A stretch of 64,000 nucleotides of DNA from DATDAH01 sp963725155 (GCA_963725155.1 CAVRXU010000005.1:310001-374000); one strand, 5' to 3'; numbered from the stretch's first letter, positions 8,346 to 16,924 are shown. The notes: generated by a model from the letters alone, not told the origin. Program-made: numbers and translations.

Positions 8346-9494
8346 GTGCCTGAAGGCAGGACGTGGGAGATCACCAAGGCCTACGACGAGCTGATGGAGC
8401 TCTTGAAGGACTTCGACGACGAGTTCATGACCGGCCCCAACCACGTGGCCGACGACGAGCAGCTCGTGGTCATGGGCTACAAGTGGATCTTCTCGATCCT
8501 GCAGGTGGCCATGGACGTCTACCTGTGGGGCGACTCGGCCGCGCCTCGCTTCGTCGACATCGTCGGGCCGTACAAGAAGTGGGGCGGCGACAACACCGAC
8601 GCCTACTACCAGTTCGCGCCCGTCGATCCGGCCCGGACCTACAAGGTCACGGGGACGGCGGGGGACGCCGTGTACTTCTCGCTCACCGTGTACGGCGGCC
8701 CGAACGACGGCAACTACACGACCCGCATCGTCGGCATCGTCAACAACCGAGAACTGGACCTGGGGCCCAACGGCGAGTTCGAGTTCCTCATGGGCCCGGA
8801 GAAGCCGGCTGGCTACGACGGCGTCTTCATGGAGATCAACGGTGACGCCGTCCACGCCATCACCCGGGACTACCTCGTCGACGCCCGTACCGGGAAGCGG
8901 GTCGAGTGGAGGATGGAGGCCTCGGATCGTCCCGCCACCTACCGGGAGTCCGACGAGGACGCGGCCCGCCGCTTCCGGGCCGTCATCACGTGGCTGAAGG
9001 ACCAGGCGGCGATGGTCCCCATCCCGGTCGGCCAGCAGGATGATCTCGACGAGCAGCGGAACCTCGGCCACCAGGCCAACCCGGAAAGCAATCGGTTCGA
9101 CGACCCGTACCCCGTGCCCGAGAACAACTTCGGCTGGAGCGCCGGTGACGCGGCCTACGCCTTCGGCAAGTGGGACTTGGCTCCCGACGAGGCACTGGTC
9201 ATCGAGGGCACCTCACCCGAATGCGCCTTCTGGAGCCTGAACCCCTGGAGCCCGTACCTCCACACGTTCAACTACGACTACGAGCGCCTGACCCTCAACC
9301 ACGGCCAGGCCGTGCTGAACGACGACGGCTCGTTCACGATCGTCCTGGCCCACGAGCAGCCCGACCACCCCAACGGCCTCTCCCTGCAGGGGAATCGCCG
9401 GGGCTTCCTCTGCTTCCGCTGGTTCCTGCCGGAGAAGGTCCCCGAACCCATCCGCACCAAGGTCATCAAGGTCAGCGAGATCCCCACCCTCTGA
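8346..9494 (+). CDS. DUF1214 domain-containing protein
   Basis: A 382-aa soluble protein of unknown function with no signal peptide or membrane segment. The C-terminal third resembles DUF1214 (AFWSLNPWSPYLHTFNYD, then LNDDGSFTIVLAHEQP and ending GFLCFRWFLPE). DUF1214 occurs in several actinobacterial proteins of unknown role and with DUF1254. GTG 8346 is 3 nt after the preceding ALDH-like gene and has GAGGAG just upstream. It is last in the deoC-ALDH-ALDH-like run, so it may share the aldehyde pathway, but nothing in the sequence shows how. Confidence 0.7.
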   Translation: MPEGRTWEITKAYDELMELLKDFDDEFMTGPNHVADDEQLVVMGYKWIFSILQVAMDVYLWGDSAAPRFVDIVGPYKKWGGDNTDAYYQFAPVDPARTYKVTGTAGDAVYFSLTVYGGPNDGNYTTRIVGIVNNRELDLGPNGEFEFLMGPEKPAGYDGVFMEINGDAVHAITRDYLVDARTGKRVEWRMEASDRPATYRESDEDAARRFRAVITWLKDQAAMVPIPVGQQDDLDEQRNLGHQANPESNRFDDPYPVPENNFGWSAGDAAYAFGKWDLAPDEALVIEGTSPECAFWSLNPWSPYLHTFNYDYERLTLNHGQAVLNDDGSFTIVLAHEQPDHPNGLSLQGNRRGFLCFRWFLPEKVPEPIRTKVIKVSEIPTL

Positions 9495-9500
9495 GGGGGT

Positions 9501-10190
9501 TCACAGCGTGGCGAGGAGGGCGGGGAGGTCGCGGATGGTGTCGAGCTCCCAGTAGCCCTCGTGGGCCTTGTCGGCCTCGGCCTGCTCCATCTCCCAGGTC
9601 ATCTCGTACTCGATGTGGACGGCCCGGCCGCCGAGGGCGAGCACGGGGAGGATGTCGGACTTCACCGAGTTGCCGACCATGACGAAGGTGGCCGGGTCGA
9701 GGCCGTAGCGGTCGAAGATGCGGCGGTAGCTGGCCTCGTCCTTCTCGGCCACGATCTCGACCTGCCAGAGGTCCTCGACGAACCCCGAGCGGGCCAGCTT
9801 GCTCTCCTGGTGGAAGAGGTCGCCTTTGGTGATGACCATGACCCGGTAGTCCTTGATGAGGGCCTGCACCGTCTCCGCCACCCCGTCGAGGAGCTCGACG
9901 GGGTGCTGGAGCATCTCCTTGGCCCCGTCGATGATGGCCTGGATGTCGGCGGTGTCGACGCGGCCCTCGGTCACCTCGATGGCCGTCTCGATCATGGAGA
10001 GCGTGAAGCCCTTCACGCCGTAGCCGAAGACCTTCAGGTTCTCCCGCTCGTGGGCCATCAGGCGGGTGTCGAGCAGGTCGGGGTCGGCGTGACCGGCGAG
10101 GATCTCCTTGAACCGGTCCTGGGTCATGACGAACTGGTTCTCGCTGTGCCAGAGCGTGTCGTCTCCGTCGAGGGCCACCACGTCGATCAC
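9501..10190 (-). CDS. HAD superfamily hydrolase
   Basis: A 229-aa haloacid dehalogenase-type phosphatase. Motif I is DGDDTL (the nucleophile is the first Asp), motif II VITKGD, motif III the Lys in EKDEASYRRI, and motif IV VGNSVKSD. A helical cap lies between motifs I and II, as in class C1 HADs. The substrate cannot be read from the sequence. It is convergent with the DUF1214 gene and divergent from psuK; its GTG start and the psuK ATG are 22 nt apart, with overlapping -10 boxes. A role as a nucleotide or sugar phosphatase near the pseudouridine genes is a guess. Confidence 0.85.
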   Translation of the reverse strand: MIDVVALDGDDTLWHSENQFVMTQDRFKEILAGHADPDLLDTRLMAHERENLKVFGYGVKGFTLSMIETAIEVTEGRVDTADIQAIIDGAKEMLQHPVELLDGVAETVQALIKDYRVMVITKGDLFHQESKLARSGFVEDLWQVEIVAEKDEASYRRIFDRYGLDPATFVMVGNSVKSDILPVLALGGRAVHIEYEMTWEMEQAEADKAHEGYWELDTIRDLPALLATL

Positions 10191-10196
10191 GCCCCC

Positions 10197-10206
10197 CTTC
10201 TACCCT
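10197..10206. promoter_or_regulatory. Overlapping divergent leaderless -10 boxes, HAD gene / psuK
   Basis: The plus strand reads TACCCT (10201-10206), 6 nt before psuK ATG. The minus strand reads TAGAAG (10202-10197), 6 nt before the HAD GTG. The same TA pair serves both directions. Confidence 0.5.
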
Positions 10207-10212
10207 GAGCCG

Positions 10213-11073
10213 ATGCTGTTGTGTGTCGGCGATCTCATCGAGGACGTGGTCGTGTGGCTGCCCGGCCCGGTCGCCCTCGGTTCCGACACCGTCGTGCGCA
10301 TCACGCGGGAGCGAGGGGGCAGTGCCGCGAACGCAGCGGCGGCGGCGGTGCGGACCGGCGGACGGGCCCGCTTCGTCGGACAGCTGGGAGACGACGAGCT
10401 GGCCCACCGGCTGCTGCACGGGTTGGCGCTCACCGGGGTCGACGTCGTGGCCCGTCACGGGGGTCGCACCGGGTCGATCGTCGTGCTCGTCGACTCGAGC
10501 GGGGAGCGCACGATGCTGACCGACCGGGCGGCGGCCACCGAGTTGGCCGCGGCCGAGCCCGAGTGGCTCGACGATGTCGACGTGCTGCACCTGCCCGCCT
10601 ACTCGCTGTTCGTCGAACGCCTGGCCAAGACCTGCCTGGCGCTGGCCGCCATGGCCCGGGAGCGGGGGATCCCGGTGACCGTCGACCCGTCCTCGTCCGC
10701 CCTGCTGGAGCAGTACGGCATCGCCCGCTTCAAGGCCCTGCTGGCTGACGTGCGCCCCGCCATCCTCTTCCCGAACGCCGACGAAGCCGCCGTGCTCCTG
10801 TGCGGCGACCGGCCGCCCGACGGCGTCGACCTGGTCGTCGAGAAGCACGGCCCCGACGCCGTCCGCCTGGTCACCGCCGAGGGCATCACCGAGGTGCCGG
10901 TGCCCCCGGTGACCGGGGTCGTCGACACCACCGGCGCCGGTGACGCCTTCGCCGCCGGCTTCCTCGTCGCCTGGATCGCGGGCAAGCCCCCGGTCGAGTG
11001 CGTGGCCCGGGGCAGCGAGACCGCCGCCCACGTCCTCCGCGGGCCCGGTGGCGACGCGTGGGCCCCCGCATGA
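10213..11073 (+). CDS. psuK: PfkB-family carbohydrate kinase, probable pseudouridine kinase
   Basis: A 286-aa ribokinase-fold kinase. The N-terminal GDLIEDVVV, the GGSAANAAAAA substrate motif and the C-terminal signature DTTGAGDAFAAGF (catalytic Asp in GAGD) are intact. The next gene is psuG, so it probably makes pseudouridine 5'-phosphate for PsuG to split into uracil and ribose 5-phosphate; uracil could then go to Upp. It starts at ATG 10213 with a leaderless -10 box. The substrate is inferred from the neighbour only. Confidence 0.8.
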   Translation: MLLCVGDLIEDVVVWLPGPVALGSDTVVRITRERGGSAANAAAAAVRTGGRARFVGQLGDDELAHRLLHGLALTGVDVVARHGGRTGSIVVLVDSSGERTMLTDRAAATELAAAEPEWLDDVDVLHLPAYSLFVERLAKTCLALAAMARERGIPVTVDPSSSALLEQYGIARFKALLADVRPAILFPNADEAAVLLCGDRPPDGVDLVVEKHGPDAVRLVTAEGITEVPVPPVTGVVDTTGAGDAFAAGFLVAWIAGKPPVECVARGSETAAHVLRGPGGDAWAPA

Positions 11074-11085
11074 CCCCACCCACCC

Positions 11086-11135
11086 GAACTTGCGTCGAGA
11101 GACCCACGAATCTGTGGTGCATCCGACGCAAGTTC
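11086..11135. repeat. 50-bp inverted repeat upstream of psuG
   Basis: Perfect 12-bp arms GAACTTGCGTCG (11086-11097) and CGACGCAAGTTC (11124-11135) around a 26-nt loop that holds a smaller CCAC/GTGG stem. It lies between the psuK stop and the psuG ribosome-binding site (AGGAG, 11142-11146). It could be an operator, an mRNA hairpin or a relative of the 50-bp elements, whose length it matches but whose ends it does not. Confidence 0.6.
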
Positions 11136-11152
11136 ATGATCAGGAGACGGCG

Positions 11153-12057
11153 ATGATCCGGGTTCACGAGGAGGTGGCCGACGCGTTGGCCCATCGGCGG
11201 CCGGTCGTGGCGCTGGAATCGACCATCTTCAGCGAGTTCGGCCTGCCGCCTCCCGTGAACCGGGAGTGCCTGGAGGCCTGCGTCGCCGCGGTGCGAGCGG
11301 GGGCGCGGTGCCCGCGCTGACGGTCGTGCTGGCGGGAGAGGCCCGGGTCGGCGTGGACGAGGTGGACTGGGAGCGGGTCCTGATCGCCGACGAGAAGCTC
11401 GGGTCCCGCGACATCCCGGTGGCCGTCGCCGGCGACTGGCCGTCCGGGGCGACGACGGTGTCGGGCGCCCTGTCGCTGGCGGCGGCGGCCGGGATCGCGG
11501 TGTTCGCCACCGGCGGCATCGGAGGCGTCCATCGCGATGTGGCCGAGACCGGTGACATCAGCGCCGACCTCCCCGCCATCGCCCGCTACCCGGTGACGAC
11601 GGTGACGGCGGGGGCCAAGGCCTTCCTCGACCTGCCCCGCACCGTCGAGTACCTGGAGACGCTCGGCGTGCCGGTGCTCGGCCTGCAGACCGACGAGTTC
11701 CCGGCCTTCTACAGCCGGGCCAGCGGCGTCCCGTTGCCCCACCGGGTCGAGTCCCCGGTCGAGGCCGCCGCCGTGGTGCGGGCGGCGCGGGACCTCGGCC
11801 ACGGTGGCGGCATCGTGCTGGCCGTGCCCGTCCCGGAGGAGGCGGCCATCCCCTCCGAGCAGCTCACCGAGGTCATCGAGTCCGGCCTCGCCCAGGCCCA
11901 CGCCGCCGGCGTGCGGGGGGCGGCCGTCACCCCCTTCGTCCTCGGGCAGCTCGTCGACGCCACCGGCGGCTCGACGCTGGACGCCAACGTCGCCCTCGCC
12001 GTCAACAACGCCCGAGTGGCGGCCGAGCTGGCCTCGGCGCTGGCGGCCGGCGGCTGA
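11153..12057 (+). CDS. psuG: Pseudouridine-5'-phosphate glycosidase, interrupted by a frameshift
   Basis: PsuG breaks the C-glycosidic bond of pseudouridine 5'-phosphate. The first part (MIRVHEEVADALAHRRPVVALESTIF...) runs from ATG 11153, with AGGAG upstream, and hits a stop at 11318. The rest of the protein continues in the next frame (AVPALTVVLAGE... ATGGIGGVHRD... DISADLP, DEFPAF) to 12057. Against E. coli PsuG the join falls at KQGAVPA, and one extra G in the GGGGG run at 11299-11303 restores a gap-free alignment. The parts on either side are well conserved, so this looks like a one-base consensus error or a recent mutation rather than old decay. The stop overlaps the next ATG (TGATG). 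Confidence 0.85.
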
Positions 12058-12539
12058 TGGAGTTCCGCGGCCACCGGGGCCGGTTCTGGATCACCGTCAT
12101 CCTCGTCGTCCTGGTCGCCGACCTGGCGCTGGGCGGGTTCCACGCCAACGGCTTGCTGCTCGACGTCGTCCTGCTGGTCGGCTGGTGGGCGACCCGGCAG
12201 ACCGCTGTCCGCATCGTCGAGCCCTGGCTGGTGGTGTCGTTCTGGCCGGCGACGCGGGTGGGCTTCAAGGTGCACCTGGCCGACGTCGAGTCGGTCGAGA
12301 CCCACGACCGGATCCCGTTCGCCTGGCGGACGAACGCCGACCGGCGACTGGCGATCTTCGTCACCCAGCGCCGTCAGGTGCTCGAGATCCACATCGCCGA
12401 GCGGATGAGCCTGCTGGTCACCCTGGACGACCCCGCGGCCGCCACCGATGCCATCCTCACCGCCGCGAGCGAGGCGCCACCGAGCGACCACGTCCCGGGC
12501 AAGTCGGCTCTCCGCGCCGCCTTCCGCGGCGTGCGCTGA
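12057..12539 (+). CDS. Small membrane protein with PH-like cytoplasmic domain, unknown function
   Basis: A 160-aa protein with two hydrophobic segments (about residues 10-27 and 32-46) and a soluble beta-rich domain resembling bacterial PH-like domains (VEPWLVVSFWPATRVGFKV ... LADVESVETHDRIPF). Its layout matches the first 150 residues of the fusion protein at 12917, so the two may be distant paralogues. The ATG overlaps the psuG stop by one base, so it is translated with psuG, though a link in function is not evident. Confidence 0.6.
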   Translation: MEFRGHRGRFWITVILVVLVADLALGGFHANGLLLDVVLLVGWWATRQTAVRIVEPWLVVSFWPATRVGFKVHLADVESVETHDRIPFAWRTNADRRLAIFVTQRRQVLEIHIAERMSLLVTLDDPAAATDAILTAASEAPPSDHVPGKSALRAAFRGVR

Positions 12540-12555
12540 GCCGGCTGGCGCCACC

Positions 12556-12561
12556 TACGCT
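12556..12561 (+). promoter_or_regulatory. -10 box of leaderless VOC gene
   Basis: TACGCT lies 7 nt before ATG 12569. Confidence 0.4.
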
Positions 12562-12568
12562 CACGCCC

Positions 12569-12913
12569 ATGCGGCTCTTCAACGTGACCTTCGACGTGCG
12601 GGACGCGGCGGCGTTGGCGGGGTTCTGGGCCGACGTGGTCGGGCGGCCGGTCGACCCCGAGGCGAACGAGTACTTCGCCCGCATCGACGGGGACGACGCC
12701 GGGCCGAACCTGCTGTTCATCCAGGTGCCGGAGGACAAGTCGGGCAAGAACCGGGTCCACATCGACCTCGACGCCGACGACCTCGGTGCGGCCCGGGAAC
12801 GCCTGCAGGGTCTCGGAGCCGATTTCGTCCACGAGAAGGACGAGTACGGCCTCCAATGGCTGACCTTTCGGGATCCCGAGGGCAACGAGTTCTGCGTCGG
12901 CTCCCACCACTAG
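12569..12913 (+). CDS. VOC (glyoxalase/bleomycin resistance) family protein
   Basis: A 114-aa single-module vicinal oxygen chelate protein with two beta-alpha-beta-beta-beta repeats: LFNVTFDVRDAAALAGFWADV at the start, RVHIDLDADDLGAARERL in the middle and FRDPEGNEFCVG at the end. The metal-ligand type residues (His in VHIDL, Glu in GNEF) are present. The reaction is unknown. Many such actinobacterial proteins are annotated only as glyoxalase-like. It starts at ATG 12569 with a leaderless -10 box and ends 3 nt before the GTG of the PH-like/Nudix/EEP fusion. Confidence 0.85.
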   Translation: MRLFNVTFDVRDAAALAGFWADVVGRPVDPEANEYFARIDGDDAGPNLLFIQVPEDKSGKNRVHIDLDADDLGAARERLQGLGADFVHEKDEYGLQWLTFRDPEGNEFCVGSHH

Positions 12914-12916
12914 ACC

Positions 12917-14734
12917 GTGACCTGGACCGCGGAGGCGCGGTGGGCGGTGCCGACCGCGGTGGGGGTGGTCCTGTTCGGTGTCGGACTCTCGCTGCTCGTG
13001 CAGGTCCCGCTGCCCGCGGTCGTGGCGGTCGTGGTCAGCGTCGTCGTGGTGCAGTTCCGGCGCATCACGGTGACGGTGGACAAGACGCACCTCCGCACGG
13101 CGTTCGGTTCCCCCGGGTGGGTCCGGGTGCGCATCCCCCTGGCTGACATCGAGCGGCTGGAGTACGTGCCCGACCTCCGGCCGGTGCGGTACGGCGGCTG
13201 GGGCTACCGGGGGAGCCTGCGCCTGCTGAAGAAGGCGGCGGTCATCCTCCGCCGGGGCCCCGGTGTGATCTTCGCTTTGCGCGGCGGTCGCCGCTACATC
13301 GTGACCGTGGACGACGCCGAGACGCTGGCCCAGACCGTGCAGGCCCGCATCACCCGGGGCATGACCCGTCGGCTGGGGGCCTACGGCCTGGTGCGTCGAC
13401 ACGGCGCCGTGCTGCTGGTGTGGGACCAGGCCGACGAGCGGTGGTACTTCCCGGGTGGGGGCATCGAGGCGGGGGAGTCCCCGGAGGAGGCGCTGGCGCG
13501 GGAGGTGACCGAAGAGACGGGGTACCGGCTCCTCTCCTGCACGCCGTTGGCGGTCGTCGACCAGCCAACCGCCAAGGGGATCACCAAGGAGTGCCACTTC
13601 TTCCTCGCCGAGATCGACGACACGGATCCCGGCCCGGCCGAGCACGACCGCGAGTGGGTGCCGCTCAACGAGGCGGCCGGGCGGATGGAGAACGCCAGCC
13701 GGGTCGCGTCGGCCCTGGCCACGCCGTCGCTGGTGACGACCGTCGTCGACGACCTGAGCCATCCGGTCCTTCCCGCGCCCGGCACCGACCACCGCCAAGC
13801 CGTGGCCGACGCCGGCTGCTTCCACCTGGTCGAGGTCGGCCCCCCGCCTTCTGGCGTCGGGCCAACTGACGCAAGGTCGGAGCGGGGGCTGCGGGTCGTG
13901 GCCGCGAACCTGGAGCGGGGGCGGCGTCTGGACGACTGGGTCACGCTCCTGACCGCAGCCGAGCCCGACGTGATCCTGATCTCGGAGGCGGACGGCGGGA
14001 TGGCCCGGTCGGGCAACCGGTACGTGGCCCGCGAGCTGGCCGGCCGCCTGGGCATGGCGTTCGTCTTCGCCGTCGAGTTCGTCGAGCTCTCCCTTGGCGG
14101 CGAGGAGGAGCGGGACGAGCTCCCGGCTGACGCCGCCAACGAGTTCGGCGTCCACGGCGGGGCCATCCTCAGCCGCTTCCCGCTGGAGCGGCCGGCTGCT
14201 GTCCGCTTCGAGTTCGACGGTCAGTGGTATGCCGACGACAGCCCCGAGCCCCGGGTCGGAGGGCGTTGCGCGCTGGTGGCGACCGTCGACGACGTCGTCG
14301 TCGTGGCCCCGCACCTGGAGAGCCACGGTGGCCCGACGGGTCGTTCCCGACAGGTGGTGGACCTCCTCGACCTCATCGAGCCCTACGCCGACGGTCGGCC
14401 CGTCATCGTCGGCGGGGACCTGAACACTCACACCGTCGACCTCAGCGGCAGGGAGGAGGTCGGTGGTGAGCTCACCCCGGAGCGCTTCCGGCACCCTGTC
14501 GATCACGAGCCGCTGTTCGCCGAGGCGGCCGAGCGGGGCTACGAGTGGTCCACCGCCAACACCGACGAGCCCACCCACCGCACGAGCCGCGGCCGGGGTG
14601 ATCTGAACCTCGATTGGTTCCTGACCCGGGGCCTGACGGCGACGGGGCCGGAGGTCATCGCCGCCGTCGCCCCCGACGGCACCCCGTTGTCCGACCACGA
14701 CCTCATCGCGGTCACGGTGCGTCCGGCTACCTAG
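12917..14734 (+). CDS. Membrane PH-like / Nudix / endonuclease-exonuclease-phosphatase (EEP) fusion
   Basis: A 605-aa three-part protein. Residues 1-150 hold two membrane segments (about 8-28 and 30-46) and a PH-like domain. Residues about 153-290 are a Nudix hydrolase with an intact box (GGGIEAGESPEEALA then REVTEETGY, 178-203). Residues about 324-605 are an EEP-fold phosphodiesterase with Asn in VVAANLERG, Glu in LISEADGG, HLESHGG, GGDLNTHT and the terminal SDHDLIAV. All catalytic motifs look intact and one frame covers all three. I know no standard family with this order; a membrane-tethered enzyme that cuts a nucleotide or lipid-linked diphosphate and then a phosphodiester is possible but inferred. 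GTG 12917 follows the VOC gene by 3 nt. Confidence 0.8.
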   Translation: MTWTAEARWAVPTAVGVVLFGVGLSLLVQVPLPAVVAVVVSVVVVQFRRITVTVDKTHLRTAFGSPGWVRVRIPLADIERLEYVPDLRPVRYGGWGYRGSLRLLKKAAVILRRGPGVIFALRGGRRYIVTVDDAETLAQTVQARITRGMTRRLGAYGLVRRHGAVLLVWDQADERWYFPGGGIEAGESPEEALAREVTEETGYRLLSCTPLAVVDQPTAKGITKECHFFLAEIDDTDPGPAEHDREWVPLNEAAGRMENASRVASALATPSLVTTVVDDLSHPVLPAPGTDHRQAVADAGCFHLVEVGPPPSGVGPTDARSERGLRVVAANLERGRRLDDWVTLLTAAEPDVILISEADGGMARSGNRYVARELAGRLGMAFVFAVEFVELSLGGEEERDELPADAANEFGVHGGAILSRFPLERPAAVRFEFDGQWYADDSPEPRVGGRCALVATVDDVVVVAPHLESHGGPTGRSRQVVDLLDLIEPYADGRPVIVGGDLNTHTVDLSGREEVGGELTPERFRHPVDHEPLFAEAAERGYEWSTANTDEPTHRTSRGRGDLNLDWFLTRGLTATGPEVIAAVAPDGTPLSDHDLIAVTVRPAT

Positions 14735-14735
14735 C

Positions 14736-14767
14736 GCGCCACTGCGCCATTTCTGGCGCACTGGCGC
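14736..14767. terminator. Hairpin between convergent EEP-fusion gene and add
   Basis: Arms of 14 nt, GCGCCACTGCGCCA and TGGCGCACTGGCGC, pair with one mismatch around a TTTC loop. It starts 2 nt after the TAG stop and lies 12 nt before the add stop on the other strand, fitting a two-way terminator without a U tract. Confidence 0.6.
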
Positions 14768-14779
14768 ACAAGGTACGGA

Positions 14780-15865
14780 TCAGAGGGCGGCGCCCACGAG
14801 GAGCTTCTCGTAGCCGGGCTTGACGATGTCGTCGATGATGGCGAGGCGCTCGTCGAAGGGGACGAAGGCGCTCTTCAGGGCGTTCACGGTCAGCCACCGC
14901 ATCTCGGCCAGGCCCCAGCCGAAGACCTCGTGCAGGCCGGCGAACTCGCCCGACATGGAGATGTCGCTCATCAGCCGGTTGTCGGTGTTGAACGTCACGC
15001 GGAAGCGCAGGTCGTGCAGGGCCTTGATCGGGTGCTCGGCGATGGACGCCACCGCCCCCGTCCCCACATTCGACGTGGGGCACATCTCCAGCGGGATGCG
15101 GCGGTCCCGCACGAAGGCCGCCAGTCGCCCGAGGTGGGCCTCGCCGTCGGCGTCGTACTCGATGTCGTCGACGATGCGGACCCCGTGGCCCAGGCGCTCC
15201 GCCCCACAGAACTGGATCGCCTCCCAGATCGACGGCAGCCCGAAGGCCTCGCCGGCGTGGATGGTCATGTGGAAGTTCTCCCGCTGCACGTACTCGAAGG
15301 CGTCGAGGTGGCGGGTCGGGGGGAAGCCCTTCTCCGGACCGGCGATGTCGAAGCCGACCACGCCGAGGTCCCGGTGGCGGACGGCCAGCTCCGCGATCTC
15401 GGTGGAGTGGGCCTGCTGGCGCATGGCCGACAGGATCGACCGCACGGTGATGCCCCGTCCCTTGCTGCCGGCGGCGAACCCGGCGGTGACGGCCTCGACC
15501 ACCTCGTCCATGGTCAGGCCGGCTTCGACGTGCTGCTCGGGGGCGTAGCGGATCTCGGCGTAGACGACGCCGTCGGTGGCCAGGTCCTCGGCGCACTCGG
15601 CGGCGACCCGCTCGATGGCATCTCGGGTCTGCATGACCCCGACCGTGTGCTCGAAGGCCTCGAGGTACTCCTCGAGGGAGTTGCCGCCCGCCCCGCGAGT
15701 GAACCAGGCCGTCAGCTCGTCGACATCGGTCGTCGGCAGCGCGGTGTAGCCCTGCTCGGCCGCCAGCTCGATGACCGAGGCGGGCCGCAACCCGCCGTCG
15801 AGGTGGTCGTGGAGCAGGGCCTTGGGCGCCTGCCGGATGGTCTCGAGGTCGAGGTCGGCTCCCAT
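14780..15865 (-). CDS. add: Adenosine deaminase
   Basis: Zinc enzyme turning (deoxy)adenosine into (deoxy)inosine. The 361-aa protein has the metal-binding HDHLDG near the N-terminus, HAGE (catalytic Glu), RLGHG and, in place of the usual NTDDP, NTDNRLMS, which I recall as the form in actinobacterial Add. ATG 15865 follows a -10 box TAGCCT by 6 nt on the minus strand, so it is probably leaderless. It belongs to the salvage set with upp, deoC, cdd and deoA. Confidence 0.95.
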   Translation of the reverse strand: MGADLDLETIRQAPKALLHDHLDGGLRPASVIELAAEQGYTALPTTDVDELTAWFTRGAGGNSLEEYLEAFEHTVGVMQTRDAIERVAAECAEDLATDGVVYAEIRYAPEQHVEAGLTMDEVVEAVTAGFAAGSKGRGITVRSILSAMRQQAHSTEIAELAVRHRDLGVVGFDIAGPEKGFPPTRHLDAFEYVQRENFHMTIHAGEAFGLPSIWEAIQFCGAERLGHGVRIVDDIEYDADGEAHLGRLAAFVRDRRIPLEMCPTSNVGTGAVASIAEHPIKALHDLRFRVTFNTDNRLMSDISMSGEFAGLHEVFGWGLAEMRWLTVNALKSAFVPFDERLAIIDDIVKPGYEKLLVGAAL

Positions 15866-15871
15866 GGGGGG

Positions 15872-15877
15872 AGGCTA
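15872..15877 (-). promoter_or_regulatory. -10 box of leaderless add
   Basis: Minus strand TAGCCT, followed by six C, then the add ATG at 15865. Confidence 0.5.
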
Positions 15878-15947
15878 ACCACCGGATTCTCACGGCGTTC
15901 TCAGGTCGCCTCACCACGCCTTCAGGCGAACAGTCGACACTGGTGGG

Positions 15948-16862
15948 GTGAAGAGCCGCATCCTGGTGAGCGTCGTGGTGGCCGTGCTCGCGACGCTGGC
16001 GGTCTCCTGCGGGACGGCCCTGCCCGCCGAGGCCCCCGCCGGCGCCACCGAGGGCGGGCCGTGCACCCCGATCGCCCGGGCCGCCCGCGATCTCGCCTAC
16101 GGCCCGGCCCGCCTGCAGAAGGTCGACGTCTACCCGGCCCCGGCCGCCTCCTGCGGCCAGAACCCGGTCGTGGTCTGGGTCCACGGCGGAGGCTGGCGAG
16201 TCGGGGACAAGGCCCGGTTGGAATCCAAGCGGGTCTGGGCCCGCCAGCACGGCTGGACCCTGGTCAGTGTCAACTACCGCCTGAGCGATCCCGACGTCCC
16301 CGCCGCCCACCGCGTGCGCTACCCGACCCACAACCGGGACGTCGGCAGGGCCGTGAGCTGGGTGGTCGACCACATCGCCGGCTACGGCGGCGATCCGACC
16401 CGCATCGCCCTCGTCGGTCACTCCGCCGGCGCCCAGATCGTGAGCTCGGTCGGCGTCGACGACGACTACCTCCGGGCCGACGTCCGCCCGTCCGTCTGCG
16501 GGGTGGTGTCCCTGGACACCGAGGGCTACGACGTCGAGGCCCGGATCCGGGGTGGGGGGCGGGCGGCGCGCCTCTACCGCAACGCCTTCGGCAACGTCCC
16601 TGCGGTCTGGCGGGATGCCTCACCGGTCAACCACCTCGACGCCGGTGATGCGCCCCAGCTGGTCACCCGGCGCGGGACCCTGCACCGTCAACGGGATCAG
16701 GTCGCGTACGCGCGGGCCCTGCGCGAGGCCGGGGTCGACACGACGGTCGTTCCCACGCCGGGCTACTCCCACGAGGACGTCAACCGCTTGCTCGGCTCGG
16801 TCAACGACGACCTGATGACCCCCCACGTCGAGGACTTCCTCGACACCTGCTTCACCCCCTGA
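15948..16862 (+). CDS. Alpha/beta hydrolase lipoprotein (esterase/lipase-like)
   Basis: A 304-aa exported protein. A signal peptide ends in the lipobox LAVSC (Cys21), so it is likely anchored to the outer face of the membrane. The hydrolase core has the oxyanion HGGGW motif, the nucleophile elbow GHSAG and a late His in GYSHEDVN, as in the BD-FAE/carboxylesterase group. The substrate is unknown. GTG 15948 has a weak -10 (GACACT) 6 nt upstream. It is divergent from add and convergent with the phytanoyl-CoA dioxygenase gene, with a 50-bp palindromic element between the convergent ends. Confidence 0.85.
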   Translation: MKSRILVSVVVAVLATLAVSCGTALPAEAPAGATEGGPCTPIARAARDLAYGPARLQKVDVYPAPAASCGQNPVVVWVHGGGWRVGDKARLESKRVWARQHGWTLVSVNYRLSDPDVPAAHRVRYPTHNRDVGRAVSWVVDHIAGYGGDPTRIALVGHSAGAQIVSSVGVDDDYLRADVRPSVCGVVSLDTEGYDVEARIRGGGRAARLYRNAFGNVPAVWRDASPVNHLDAGDAPQLVTRRGTLHRQRDQVAYARALREAGVDTTVVPTPGYSHEDVNRLLGSVNDDLMTPHVEDFLDTCFTP

Positions 16863-16865
16863 CCG

Positions 16866-16915
16866 CTTGTGGCGCTTGATCTCGTCGCCAGGACGACGAA
16901 ATCACCGGCCAGAAC
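16866..16915. repeat. 50-bp palindromic intergenic element, copy 3
   Basis: Starts CTTGTGG and ends CCAGAAC, with an inner GATCTCGTCG pairing with CGACGAAATC (one mismatch). It lies between convergent genes. Its core closely matches copy 5 at 34220. Confidence 0.65.
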
Positions 16916-16924
16916 GAGGATGGG

